From assembly GCA_002427885.1 (NCBI GenBank), contig DIZI01000041.1, positions 1-64,000 on the forward strand: 64,000 bases of DNA. Direction: 5' to 3'. Positions 1 to 8,958 of this stretch are shown here, piece after piece (the stretch's first letter is position 1; every line of letters starts with the position of its first letter). The position numbers and the translations under genes were made by a program. This DNA comes from Paludibacter sp. UBA6032. GTDB taxonomy: Bacteria; Bacteroidota; Bacteroidia; Bacteroidales; Paludibacteraceae. The notes beneath the pieces are model-generated. The model did not search any database and was not told the origin of the DNA. It worked only from the letters and a program-made list of their open reading frames with translations.

Positions 1-2
1 AA

Positions 3-71
3 ATGCTGCAAGATGGGTTAAAGTACAAGTTAGTTAATCTATCAGCACCATTTCTTTTATTGTACTTGTGA
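3..71 (+). other. Possible 3' tail of an upstream gene
   Basis: An open frame enters from the left edge and stops with TGA at 69-71, giving about 22 residues ending in FLLLYL. It lies 37 bases before the next gene on the same strand. It is too short to identify and may be chance. Confidence 0.2.
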
Positions 72-108
72 AAGATGAGCAATAATACTACTACAATAAA
101 AATAAATT

Positions 109-1404
109 ATGAGTTATAGAAATCATTCGAAAGTAGAAGAAATTGGCTGTACAATACAAATAATAATTTACATATCTATCGCCATAGTTTTTGCAATCAA
201 GTTAATAAATTCTGATTCCGAAAGAATATTAGATATTATATCTGATGTTTGGACTTGGGTTATCATTTTTACTGTAAGTTCTATAATCGGAGGTATCTTA
301 TCATATTATTATCGTAACAAGATTCAGAAATTAAATAGTACAATTAAAGATTCAGAAAATGTAATTTCAAAGTTGAATAGAGATTACAATGATAAAATAA
401 TGAAGTTGGATAAAGAAATTGTTAACCTAAATGAATGCATATGTTCTAAAGATGAGTTTTACAATTCAATGTCATCATTTGCGAATATGTCAGTTATTCA
501 TATGACCGAGTTAATTTCCGATTTTAAACTTGTTCAATATGATATTTCAGCAACACATCTAAGAACAAAATCACATCCGGCATATGGTGAGGCTCAAAGA
601 ATCGCAGAACTTAAAAAGGAAACCAAGCTTTATCATGAGCAATATAAACAAATGCTTTATAAGTATGAAGCATTATTAGGTTTATTTCCTGAGCTTGCTA
701 CTTACGTTGATGATTTTGACTCAATTAAAGAACTAAATGATTTTAAGAATATTGACAGCCTACAAAATGATTATGATAGGGTAAGAGATTATATATCAAA
801 AGATGAATATATTCAATTAAGCATTAATGAAAAAAATCAATTAGCCTTAAATCGTTATATTAATGGCAAAAAAAGTAAATGGCAGATTGGCCGTGATTAT
901 GAAATGTATATTGCTTCATTATATCGAAAGGCAGGTTGGGGTGTAGTACAATATGGAATTGAAAAGAAATTAGAAGATTTGGGGAGAGATTTGATTGTTT
1001 ATAGCAAGGATAAAATTCATATTGTTCAATGCAAATATTGGTCTCAAACAAAATTAATACATGAAAAGCACATTGCTCAATTATATGGTTCAACTATTGA
1101 GTTTTCATTGTCAGAAAACGACATTTTTAGAAATTCAGTAGTGCCAGAATTTATCACCAATATTGAGCTATCAGAAACTGCAAAACGTTTTGCTAATGTC
1201 TTAAATGTAAAAATTCATAAGATTGAGATGGATGAATTCCCTCGAATTAAATGTAATATAAATAATGGTGAAAAAATTTATCATCTTCCATTTGACCAAC
1301 AATATGATCGAACAAAAATTGAGAATGAAGGAGAATTTTATGCTTATACTATTTCAGAAGCAACCAATGCGGGTTTCAGAAGAGCATTTAGACATTTTGC
1401 TTGA
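109..1404 (+). CDS. Membrane-anchored Mrr-like restriction endonuclease
   Basis: 431 residues. Two hydrophobic segments (about residues 14-33 and 47-67) are followed by a coiled coil (about 68-115) and a helical middle region. The C-terminal third looks like a PD-(D/E)xK nuclease of the Mrr family: a glutamate in the YEMYIASLY helix, the aspartate of GRDLIVY, then the VQCKYW strand that supplies the Q-x-K element. Family members cut DNA, often modified DNA. The nuclease fold and membrane anchoring are read from the sequence; a role in defence is inference. No methyltransferase lies nearby. A small membrane protein follows 67 bases downstream on the same strand. Confidence 0.65.
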   Translation: MSYRNHSKVEEIGCTIQIIIYISIAIVFAIKLINSDSERILDIISDVWTWVIIFTVSSIIGGILSYYYRNKIQKLNSTIKDSENVISKLNRDYNDKIMKLDKEIVNLNECICSKDEFYNSMSSFANMSVIHMTELISDFKLVQYDISATHLRTKSHPAYGEAQRIAELKKETKLYHEQYKQMLYKYEALLGLFPELATYVDDFDSIKELNDFKNIDSLQNDYDRVRDYISKDEYIQLSINEKNQLALNRYINGKKSKWQIGRDYEMYIASLYRKAGWGVVQYGIEKKLEDLGRDLIVYSKDKIHIVQCKYWSQTKLIHEKHIAQLYGSTIEFSLSENDIFRNSVVPEFITNIELSETAKRFANVLNVKIHKIEMDEFPRIKCNINNGEKIYHLPFDQQYDRTKIENEGEFYAYTISEATNAGFRRAFRHFA

Positions 1405-1471
1405 TCAAAAATAAATTCATTTACGATTTATAAACTCATAATTCTGATATAAAGTTATTAAAAAATTAAAT

Positions 1472-1897
1472 ATGGAAAAGACATCAAATGAAAGAGCTAT
1501 TTCAGAAAAGATATTGTTCGCAGTAAGTAATCAATCTGGAGACTTAACAATATCACGCCAAAAAATTTCTGAATTTTGTGAAGCAAACAATGTGAGATTT
1601 ACAGCAGTTATAACTTTTATAGGAGATTGTTTTACTCCTGAAATAACAGGTTTACATGGAGAAGCATTGACATATAGACTTACTCAAAAAGGATTAGAAT
1701 TTGTTGCTAAAGGTTGCTGGAGTGGGATTGAGAAAATTGAAATTGATTGTATTCAAAGAGAATCTGAGGCTAAACAGAAAGAGATTGACATATTGATATC
1801 TGAAAATAAGAAAAACAGAAAAGTTGCATTAATTTCAGGGATATTCGGAGGATTATGTGGACTTGCAGGAGGAATTATTGCTCTACTTTCAAATTAA
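1472..1897 (+). CDS. Small protein with C-terminal membrane anchor, unknown function
   Basis: 141 residues, not recognised as a named family. The first 90 residues look like a winged-helix-type fold (helix, KISEFCEAN helix, then beta hairpin and a YRLTQKGLEFV segment typical of the wing of wHTH proteins). A charged helix (about 92-117) leads to a glycine-rich hydrophobic tail (about 118-141) that could be a single membrane span. It follows the membrane-anchored nuclease gene on the same strand, so the two may form a pair, but the function is unknown. Confidence 0.6.
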   Translation: MEKTSNERAISEKILFAVSNQSGDLTISRQKISEFCEANNVRFTAVITFIGDCFTPEITGLHGEALTYRLTQKGLEFVAKGCWSGIEKIEIDCIQRESEAKQKEIDILISENKKNRKVALISGIFGGLCGLAGGIIALLSN

Positions 1898-2004
1898 ATA
1901 TTTTCCATCCAATCGGATATACGAACCTGTTAATTGACCAAAGTTAGGTTTTGGGTGTGATGGTTATAAATCAGGCCTTCGGCCTTTCGGTCCAAAGAAA
2001 ACAA

Positions 2005-2044
2005 AACAGGCAGAATTTCTTCAACGAAATTCTGCCTGTTTTTT
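2005..2044. terminator. Bidirectional rho-independent terminator
   Basis: A perfect 15-bp stem (2005-2019 with 2026-2040, loop TTCAAC) is flanked by an A-rich stretch on the left and T5 on the right. It can therefore end both the plus-strand gene stopping at 1897 and the minus-strand fumarate reductase operon stopping at 2094. A short AGGCC-TTC-GGCCT hairpin lies just upstream at 1973-1985. Confidence 0.85.
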
Positions 2045-2093
2045 GTTTATTCAGAGGATGACTTTAAGTCACCCTATGAATATGTATTCGATC

Positions 2094-2849
2094 TTAATCT
2101 TTAAATTTCGCACTCAGGAACTCGCGGTTCAAACGGGCGATATGCGAAATAGAAACGTTTTTAGGACATTCGGCTTCGCAGGCTCCGGTGTTGGTACAGT
2201 TACCAAAACCAAGTTCATCCATTTTAGCTACCATTGCTTTAGCACGGTGAGCAGCTTCAACTTTTCCCTGAGGAAGTAAAGCCAGCTGGCTTACTTTAGC
2301 TGCCACAAATAACATAGCCGAACTGTTTTTACATGCTGCAGCGCAAGCGCCACATCCAATACAGGAAGCGGCATCCATGGCTTCATCGGCATCTACCTTT
2401 GAAATAGGAATAGAATTTGCATCCGGAACTCCACCTGTATTGATGGAAACGTAACCTCCGGCCTGAATAATTTTATCGAAAGCACCACGATCCACCATCA
2501 AATCCCTGATAATAGGAAATGCTGCCGAACGCCAGGGTTCAATAACTATGGTTTGCCCATCTTTAAAATTACGCATGTGTAACTGGCAAGTCGTAATTTC
2601 ACCATCCGGTCCGTGCGGATGGCCGTTGATATACAAACTGCACATACCGCAGATGCCTTCACGGCAATCATGGTCAAAGGCAATCGGCACTTTGCGTTCG
2701 CTGATTAATCGTTCGTTAAGCACATCCATCATTTCGAGGAATGAACTGTCGGTGGAAACATTATCCAATTTATAGGTCTCGAATTTACCTTTTTCTTTCG
2801 GACCTACCTGACGCCAAATTTTTAGCGTTACATTTATATTCTTTTCCAT
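2094..2849 (-). CDS. frdB: Fumarate reductase/succinate dehydrogenase iron-sulfur subunit
   Basis: 251 residues. This subunit passes electrons between the flavoprotein and membrane quinone site. The N-terminal part has the [2Fe-2S] ferredoxin cysteines (DCREGICGMCSLYI), followed by the ferredoxin-like motifs CIGCGACAAAC and CTNTGACEAECPKN for the other clusters. Length is normal for the Bacteroidetes type. It is the last gene of a three-gene minus-strand operon (cytochrome b, flavoprotein, iron-sulfur), 11 bases after the flavoprotein gene. In anaerobic relatives the complex acts as fumarate reductase; direction cannot be decided from sequence alone, so sdhB is an equally valid name. Confidence 0.95.
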   Translation of the reverse strand: MEKNINVTLKIWRQVGPKEKGKFETYKLDNVSTDSSFLEMMDVLNERLISERKVPIAFDHDCREGICGMCSLYINGHPHGPDGEITTCQLHMRNFKDGQTIVIEPWRSAAFPIIRDLMVDRGAFDKIIQAGGYVSINTGGVPDANSIPISKVDADEAMDAASCIGCGACAAACKNSSAMLFVAAKVSQLALLPQGKVEAAHRAKAMVAKMDELGFGNCTNTGACEAECPKNVSISHIARLNREFLSAKFKD

Positions 2850-2860
2850 TGATCTAGTAA

Positions 2861-4837
2861 TTACGATTTATAATTTCTTTGTTGACGGTGAATAAATTCA
2901 TATTCCAACGCTTCTTTCAACAATTCGGGTTCTTCACCCTCACCTTTAAATTTCCAGCACGAAGCAAATGAGAAATCTTCATCGTTTCGCAATGCTTCAC
3001 CTTCGGGTGTCTGATATTCTTCACGGAAGTGACCACCGCACGACTCTTCACGCATCAATGCATCGCGTGCCATCAATTCTCCGATTTCAATAAAATCAGC
3101 CAGACGAAGGGCTTTTTCCAATTCGTTATTCAAATCAACTTCTTTTCCGGGAATATAAACATTGCTCCAGAATTCTTTCCGAACTTCTTTGATTTTCTCC
3201 AACGCATGTTCCAAACCTGCTTTGTTACGACCCATTCCGACAAAATCCCACATAATCAGACCCAGTTCACGGTGAATAGAATCAACCGATTTCTTACCCT
3301 GAATACTCATCAACTTCTTTATCTTATCATTCACGGCTTTTTCAGCTTCATCGAATTCAGGAAGGTCGGTACTTAAACGGGGAACCTGAATCTGATCGGC
3401 CAAATAATTTTGAATGGTGTAAGGCAATATAAAATATCCGTCGGCCAGACCCTGCATCAATGCAGAAGCTCCCAAACGGTTGGCACCATGATCGGAGAAG
3501 TTGGCTTCACCAATACAGAATAATCCTTTTACCGAAGTTTGTAATTCGTAATCCACCCAAATTCCACCCATGCAATAGTGAATTGCCGGATAAATCATCA
3601 TCGGGGTTCTATACGGATTATCATCAACGATTTTTTCATACATTTGAAAAAGGTTACCGTAACGGGCACGAATCACGCTCTCTCCTAAACGATTAATGGC
3701 TTCAGAAAAGTCAAGATATACAGCTAAACCGGTGTTACCAACTCCAAAACCGGCATCACAACGTTCCTTGGCAGCACGTGATGCCACGTCGCGGGGAACC
3801 AGGTTACCGAAAGCAGGATAACGACGTTCCAGGTAATAATCACGTTCGTCTTCCGATAAATCGGTTGCTTTTTTCTTTCCTGCACGGATAGCTTCGGCAT
3901 CTTCTTTTTTCTTTGGCACCCAGATACGACCATCGTTACGAAGTGATTCCGACATCAAAGTCAGTTTCGATTGAAATTCTCCGTGAACAGGAATACAGGT
4001 CGGGTGAATCTGAGCATAAGCAGGGTTTGCAAAATAAGCTCCTTTTTTATACATCTGAATGGCAGCCGAACCGTTCGAAGCCATTGCGTTGGTAGAAAGG
4101 AAGAAAGTATTTCCGTAACCTCCGGATCCGACAACTACCGCGTGAGCGAAGAAACGTTCTACTTTTCCGGTAACCAGATTACGGGCAATGATACCGCGGG
4201 CGCGGCCTTCAATAATGACCACATCCAACATCTCGTAACGCGAATATAATTTCACAGCCCCTTTTCCGATTTGACGGCTTAAAGCCGAATAAGCACCCAG
4301 CAACAATTGTTGTCCGGTTTGTCCTTTAGCGTAAAAAGTACGTGAAACCTGTGCTCCACCAAACGAACGGTTATCTAACAAACCGCCGTATTCGCGGGCA
4401 AAAGGAACACCCTGAGCCACACATTGGTCAATAATACCATTCGACACTTCGGCCAGACGGTATACATTGGCTTCACGGGCACGGTAATCACCTCCCTTAA
4501 TCGTATCGTAGAAAAGACGGTAAACCGAGTCACCATCATTTGGATAATTTTTAGCAGCATTAATACCACCTTGCGCTGCAATAGAATGCGCACGACGAGG
4601 CGAATCCTGTATACAAAAATTCAATACATTGAAGCCCATCTCAGCCATGGAAGCTGCTGCAGAAGCTCCTGCCAAACCTGTTCCAACCACAATAATATCG
4701 AGACGACGTTTATTTGATGGGTTAACCAGTTTTTGATGGTCTTTATAATTACTCCATTTTTCGGCCAACGGTCCTTCCGGAATCCGGGCATCTATTTTAG
4801 TTTCTTCTACCTCGGTAGTTTCTTTTTTCTTTGCCAT
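2861..4837 (-). CDS. frdA: Fumarate reductase/succinate dehydrogenase flavoprotein subunit
   Basis: 658 residues. This is the catalytic FAD subunit interconverting fumarate and succinate. Near residue 50 the FAD-binding GTGLAGASAAASMAEMG motif is visible, followed by HSIAAQGGINAAK, which holds the histidine that carries covalent FAD in the family. The substrate-site region with HPTCIPVHGE and the arginine-rich C-terminal helical domain are intact. The start, about 30 residues before the FAD fold, follows a clear leader gap after the cytochrome gene. Middle gene of the C-A-B operon usual in Bacteroidetes. The name sdhA would be equally acceptable. Confidence 0.95.
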   Translation of the reverse strand: MAKKKETTEVEETKIDARIPEGPLAEKWSNYKDHQKLVNPSNKRRLDIIVVGTGLAGASAAASMAEMGFNVLNFCIQDSPRRAHSIAAQGGINAAKNYPNDGDSVYRLFYDTIKGGDYRAREANVYRLAEVSNGIIDQCVAQGVPFAREYGGLLDNRSFGGAQVSRTFYAKGQTGQQLLLGAYSALSRQIGKGAVKLYSRYEMLDVVIIEGRARGIIARNLVTGKVERFFAHAVVVGSGGYGNTFFLSTNAMASNGSAAIQMYKKGAYFANPAYAQIHPTCIPVHGEFQSKLTLMSESLRNDGRIWVPKKKEDAEAIRAGKKKATDLSEDERDYYLERRYPAFGNLVPRDVASRAAKERCDAGFGVGNTGLAVYLDFSEAINRLGESVIRARYGNLFQMYEKIVDDNPYRTPMMIYPAIHYCMGGIWVDYELQTSVKGLFCIGEANFSDHGANRLGASALMQGLADGYFILPYTIQNYLADQIQVPRLSTDLPEFDEAEKAVNDKIKKLMSIQGKKSVDSIHRELGLIMWDFVGMGRNKAGLEHALEKIKEVRKEFWSNVYIPGKEVDLNNELEKALRLADFIEIGELMARDALMREESCGGHFREEYQTPEGEALRNDEDFSFASCWKFKGEGEEPELLKEALEYEFIHRQQRNYKS

Positions 4838-4874
4838 AATATTTTTTACTATTTTATTATTTACAATTTATCAT

Positions 4875-5549
4875 TTAAATACCAGAACCGAAGCCAAGTA
4901 AGTAATAAATAGGAATTGACATAAACATCAAAATCACAATAGTGGAAATAATGTTTGAAATTGTTTTTACACGAGGTAACCATGTTTTATTATTCAAACC
5001 CAGAGATTGCAATGCACTCCAAACACCGTGCGTTAAGTGAAGCCACAAGGCAGAAAGCCATACGATATAAATTAAACAATAAATCCAACTGCTGAATAAT
5101 TGAGAAACCCAATAAGCTCCATCGGCAGCTTTTGAAACATCACCATGCCCTGACAATTCTACAAATTGCATTTTGAACCAAAAGTTATACAAATGCAAGG
5201 CAAGAAATCCGAAGACGATGGTACCGAGTATGAACATGTTTTGTGATGTCCACTCCACCTCTTTTTGGTTCTTCTTTAAGGCATACTTTACAGCCCCGCG
5301 AGCACGCATATTTTGAAAAGTCAAAAATAATGCATACAAAATGTGAATCACAAAACCAGCCGCCAAAATGCTTGTTGCAATCATTGCATACCAGTTAGCT
5401 CCTAAAAATTCACAAATCATATTATACCCTTCCGGTGAAATAATTACCACGATATTCATGAGACTGTGAAAAAGCAAAAACAACACGAGAAAAACTCCCG
5501 TGATACTCATAATAAGCTTCCGCCCAATAGAGGAATCAATTAACCACAT
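4875..5549 (-). CDS. frdC: Fumarate reductase/succinate dehydrogenase cytochrome b subunit
   Basis: 224 residues with five predicted membrane helices, matching the single-polypeptide di-heme cytochrome b558 type of the complex, which anchors the catalytic subunits and exchanges electrons with menaquinone. Candidate heme-ligand histidines occur in the helices (HSLMNIVV, HILYALFL, HLYNFWF, HLTHGVW). It is the first gene of the operon; a well-formed promoter lies about 155 bases upstream. No separate SdhD is present, as expected for this type. Confidence 0.93.
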   Translation of the reverse strand: MWLIDSSIGRKLIMSITGVFLVLFLLFHSLMNIVVIISPEGYNMICEFLGANWYAMIATSILAAGFVIHILYALFLTFQNMRARGAVKYALKKNQKEVEWTSQNMFILGTIVFGFLALHLYNFWFKMQFVELSGHGDVSKAADGAYWVSQLFSSWIYCLIYIVWLSALWLHLTHGVWSALQSLGLNNKTWLPRVKTISNIISTIVILMFMSIPIYYLLGFGSGI

Positions 5550-5704
5550 AGATTTTTGTTTTAGTTTGAAATATATTTATCGATATGTTATAAAACTTTG
5601 TGTAAGAATAAGATATTACGCTTATAAAATACATTTATATTTATTGATCTGACTGTAATAAATTACAGCTTTTAAGGACTTTCCTTCAATTTACAAATTT
5701 CCAA

Positions 5705-5736
5705 CAAAATTAGTGATTTGATTGCGATACCACAAA
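5705..5736 (-). promoter_or_regulatory. Bacteroidetes-type promoter of the frd/sdh operon
   Basis: Read on the minus strand this is TTTG (5733-5736), 20 bases, then TAATTTTG (5705-5712), matching the Bacteroidetes consensus TTTG-N19/20-TAnnTTTG. It implies a leader of about 150 bases before the cytochrome b start at 5549. Confidence 0.7.
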
Positions 5737-5816
5737 TGAAAATTGAATATTTCTTGAATAATTGCCAATTAATCTGAACAAAATCGAAACTTACTGAAGT
5801 TCTGCCATATACAGCT

Positions 5817-5996
5817 GCATCATCCACTTTATTTCCACACAGCTACCCCTGCAGGTGTTAATTCTTTCGTTCCAAATATTATTTTGCTTCTACCAGAGAA
5901 GTTTACATGAATAAAGTTTAGGAAAACAATTCCAGAATTAATACCTGCAAAATGTGAATCTACATCAACACTCTTAGTCTTAGTCTTAGTCTTAGT
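5817..5996 (-). pseudogene. Decayed 3' end of a GH42-type beta-galactosidase gene
   Basis: On the minus strand a frame opens after TGA (5997-5999) and ends at TAA (5829-5831). Its last residues, KIIFGTKELTPAGVAVWK, match the C-terminus of the intact enzyme at 19131-21212 with one change. Identity continues past the stop codon for 12 bases (5817-5828), so it is a DNA-level copy. Upstream residues diverge quickly and the catalytic domain is missing. The rest of the 5550-6220 gap holds only the operon promoter, this remnant, a short tandem repeat and a terminator. Confidence 0.75.
5973..5996. repeat. Four tandem copies of CTTAGT
   Basis: The hexamer CTTAGT is repeated four times without change. 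It sits at the upstream edge of the beta-galactosidase remnant and would code for Thr-Lys repeats in that frame, directly after a stop codon. Confidence 0.85.
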
Positions 5997-6124
5997 TCAG
6001 ATCATAATTATCAGCAATTTTAAGCTTAGTACATTAAAGGAAAAAGAAGAAAAAGATAATCAACAAGAAGAACTTTATATTATCGTCAAATTTCAATTAG
6101 GTGTCCAATTGAAGAAAACAGAAA

Positions 6125-6151
6125 AAGGAGAGACTTTAAATATCTCTCCTT
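6125..6151 (-). terminator. Terminator after the phosphodiesterase gene
   Basis: Nine-bp perfect stem (6125-6133 with 6143-6151). On the minus strand it is followed by a T-rich run (A-rich at 6122-6126 on the plus strand). It lies about 70 bases beyond the stop of the 6221-7321 gene and would end the SusC-SusD-phosphodiesterase transcript. Confidence 0.6.
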
Positions 6152-6220
6152 CGTTTCTGTATAATAGGGAATTATATAACTTACAGACAACTGTTTTGCA
6201 GAGTTTGTAAATTAACGAGA

Positions 6221-7321
6221 TTATTTCTCTCCCATTTTCTTTCCCAAAACCATGTCAATTGCCTGACCAACAGGATTCTCATTTTGATAATCGAATCCAA
6301 GCAGGGCAGCCATTGTTTTAGCATATTGATTGTTATAATACTGTCCTTCTGTCATTTCACCCATCGTAGGGGTATCGGGTCCTATTACTGCAAACCATGT
6401 TTGGTCGGAATGAGCTGTTTTACTTCCATGACTTCTCCATTCAACAGGTCCTTCTCCTCTTCCGTGATCGCAAGTAATGAGCATGGTAGTTTTGTCCTTA
6501 TAAACAGGATTGCTTTGCACCCAGTTCCATAATTGATTGAGAAAATCATCAGTATAATGAGCAGAATTAAGGTAATCGCTGTATTTCCCTCCATGAGCAA
6601 AATCGTCTGTTTCATCAAAAGCAAGATAAAGTATCCGTGGATTTTTTACTTTTAAGTATTCAAAACCCATATTGAAAGTTACACCGTCAAGTCTTACACC
6701 ATCAAAAATATCGGGCAATTCGGTTTGGATATTATTGAGGACTTCAATTTTGTTGTCATTGTCAATTCCTTTTATTTTTTCGAATCCGGAATTAACCATA
6801 AGACCACTTCTTTTTTCATTTAAAATATCATTAAATGCATCCCATGATGCAAAAGTTGCGATACGTCCGTTGAACTCAGCTGATTTGTTCATCATCTCAA
6901 ATACTCCAACATTAGGATTCGGTCCGAATTCATTTGAGTTGACACGTACGTCGGCAAATCCGGTAAGAATTTCGTTATATCCCGGAAAAGAGAACCAATA
7001 TGGATTTTTTACATTTACAAAACAACCTTTAGTACGGTTACCATAAATCTGACCCTGAGCTGCCACAGTTCCCCAGATAAAAGGCAACAACGCTTTACGA
7101 CGTTCGGAAAGGTTGTCATTCCAATATTTTTTATCACATTTATCAGGATTTTTAACTAATTGTTTATTATGAATAAACGATGAATCGGCTCCATTAAAAA
7201 GCTCTTGCCATCTAAATCCATCAATTGTTACCAGAATAATGTTCTGAGTTTTAGTTTTTGTTTGCCCCATAAGTGTGACACTCAGGGATAAAATTATAAG
7301 CTGCAAAAATATTTTTTTCAT
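6221..7321 (-). CDS. Secreted alkaline-phosphatase-superfamily phosphodiesterase
   Basis: 366 residues with a signal peptide (cleavage after about residue 19). The fold is that of the alkaline phosphatase/nucleotide pyrophosphatase/sulfatase superfamily: the metal aspartate in ILVTIDGFRWQ, a candidate Ser nucleophile region FSFPGYNEILTG, FDETDDFAHGG, then TCDHGRG and the final SHGSKTAHSDQ histidines. These would bind two metals. The substrate is not readable. It is the last gene after SusC and SusD, so it probably trims the imported ligand in the periplasm. Because phosphonate catabolism genes lie upstream, a phosphonate or phosphate ester is a reasonable inferred substrate. Confidence 0.8.
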   Translation of the reverse strand: MKKIFLQLIILSLSVTLMGQTKTKTQNIILVTIDGFRWQELFNGADSSFIHNKQLVKNPDKCDKKYWNDNLSERRKALLPFIWGTVAAQGQIYGNRTKGCFVNVKNPYWFSFPGYNEILTGFADVRVNSNEFGPNPNVGVFEMMNKSAEFNGRIATFASWDAFNDILNEKRSGLMVNSGFEKIKGIDNDNKIEVLNNIQTELPDIFDGVRLDGVTFNMGFEYLKVKNPRILYLAFDETDDFAHGGKYSDYLNSAHYTDDFLNQLWNWVQSNPVYKDKTTMLITCDHGRGEGPVEWRSHGSKTAHSDQTWFAVIGPDTPTMGEMTEGQYYNNQYAKTMAALLGFDYQNENPVGQAIDMVLGKKMGEK

Positions 7322-7352
7322 TGGATTAATTTATTAATAATTAGTTACATGT

Positions 7353-8939
7353 TTATTTAAGAATCCACATAATACCATTAATATCATCGTTATCACCAAA
7401 TCCCTGTGCTTTCAATGCTGCACTGTAATTGGCCGAGTTTGTATTCTTCTCGTTCGATGGATATTGGAAACGCATAGCAATACGTCCACTATTTCCTGTT
7501 CCCGGGCCAGTCTCAAAGCTTGGTACGTTTGTACGTCGGTAAGTGAAATACGATTCAAGACCGGAATGCCGATAAAGTGCAAGGTATCTCTGTTGCAGAA
7601 TCTGGTTCAGCCCTGTTGTATTATTTCCTGCATATTTAACCGTTATCTGATTATAATAAGTACTCCAATCGACAGGAACAGTAAAATCATTATAAGGATT
7701 TGCATCACTGATACCTGCACCCGATTTAAAGAAATGTACATTTAAATTACCTGTCTCGGGAATATCATAGGACGCCATGGATGCTTTTATACCGGCTTTA
7801 TAATAATCTTCGGCATTGCCCAATGCTCCAGAAGCAATCCAACCACGATTAATAGCTTCTGCGATATTGAAACACATTTCCTGATAGCTAATTTCAAGAG
7901 TTGGTTCACCTGTATAAGTCCTGTAATAACGGTATCTGTTCATCAATGAATATTGTCCGTTGTTAGCTTTGATGTACATCGTTCCAAGGTCTTCACCCGG
8001 ATTTGCTCCTTTAAACACATCAAAACTAGTAGCCGGATGTGTATTATCAATCAAAGCCTGTGCAGGTTCACTAGTTACATACACGCGTGGATCTTTCAAA
8101 CTCGTCAATAATCCGACATAAGTATCCGAACAATTGTCACGTAACGCATCATAACCGAAACTACCAGGATTGTTAGGGTAGTCATTTGTCGGATAGATAT
8201 AATTGAACTGTAAATTGTCCGAAGTGCTTTCCATCAAAGGGTATTTGGTGGGGTTAGTCAAAATTGAAGCTACCTGAGTTTTTACGTTCAAATCAGTATC
8301 AGCTGTTTTATTACTCAAATGCAATAATAAACGTAGACGGAATGTATTCACCAGTTTCTGCCATTTACCTAAATTGTTGTCATAGTAAATATCGCCCTGT
8401 AGTGCGTCTCCTTTGGTTTGTAAATTACTGAGTTCAATATTACAACTGTCGAGCCATACGAATGCCTGCACGAAAACTTGTTTTTGTGTATCGTATTTAG
8501 GAGTCAGGTTATTGACTCCCTGCAATGCTTGGGTCATAGGTATATCACCCATTTCAAGGCTCATCTTAGTAAAGTAGTAAGCTTTTAAAAATTTCGCCAT
8601 AGCGTCATACACATTCTCTTTTTGTAATCCCTGATTAATAGCTTCTTTCTGCATCAAAGCAACATTTTTCAGGGTAGTATAGTAGTTTGCGCCGGCTCCG
8701 AAATCGTAGCGGTTATTACCATAGTAATCATAATTGATCAAGAAATACTGGCTCCATTTCTCATCATTACCAAAAGGTGCATCATGCAAATCAGACAAGG
8801 CACCAGTCAGCAATAATGATGGTGGTACAGCATTCGGAACGTTCACATTCTGTTTAAGATCCTCGAAACTGGTATTACACGATGCCAGTGAAATTATAAC
8901 GAGGAGCATGAAAATCTGATATATAATATTTTTTTTCAT
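7353..8939 (-). CDS. SusD/RagB-family outer-membrane lipoprotein
   Basis: 528 residues. A lipoprotein signal ends in SLASC, with the lipidated cysteine at about residue 21. The rest is the helical SusD-like fold (the SusD-like_2 subgroup, with typical segments such as the NLGKWQKLVNTFRLRLLLHLS helix and a late ILQQRYLALYRHSGLESYF region). Family members sit on the cell surface and form the lid of a SusC channel. It lies 19 bases after its SusC partner and 31 before the phosphodiesterase. The ligand cannot be predicted from the protein; the neighbourhood suggests something phosphorus-containing rather than a standard polysaccharide. Confidence 0.93.
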   Translation of the reverse strand: MKKNIIYQIFMLLVIISLASCNTSFEDLKQNVNVPNAVPPSLLLTGALSDLHDAPFGNDEKWSQYFLINYDYYGNNRYDFGAGANYYTTLKNVALMQKEAINQGLQKENVYDAMAKFLKAYYFTKMSLEMGDIPMTQALQGVNNLTPKYDTQKQVFVQAFVWLDSCNIELSNLQTKGDALQGDIYYDNNLGKWQKLVNTFRLRLLLHLSNKTADTDLNVKTQVASILTNPTKYPLMESTSDNLQFNYIYPTNDYPNNPGSFGYDALRDNCSDTYVGLLTSLKDPRVYVTSEPAQALIDNTHPATSFDVFKGANPGEDLGTMYIKANNGQYSLMNRYRYYRTYTGEPTLEISYQEMCFNIAEAINRGWIASGALGNAEDYYKAGIKASMASYDIPETGNLNVHFFKSGAGISDANPYNDFTVPVDWSTYYNQITVKYAGNNTTGLNQILQQRYLALYRHSGLESYFTYRRTNVPSFETGPGTGNSGRIAMRFQYPSNEKNTNSANYSAALKAQGFGDNDDINGIMWILK

Positions 8940-8958
8940 TTCGAAATTAATTTGAAGA

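Noticed and set aside
6221..7321. Arylsulfatase assignment for the phosphodiesterase
   Set aside because: The C/S-x-P-x-R sulfatase signature is absent; the motif near the nucleophile is SFPGYNE, which fits phosphodiesterase-like members better.
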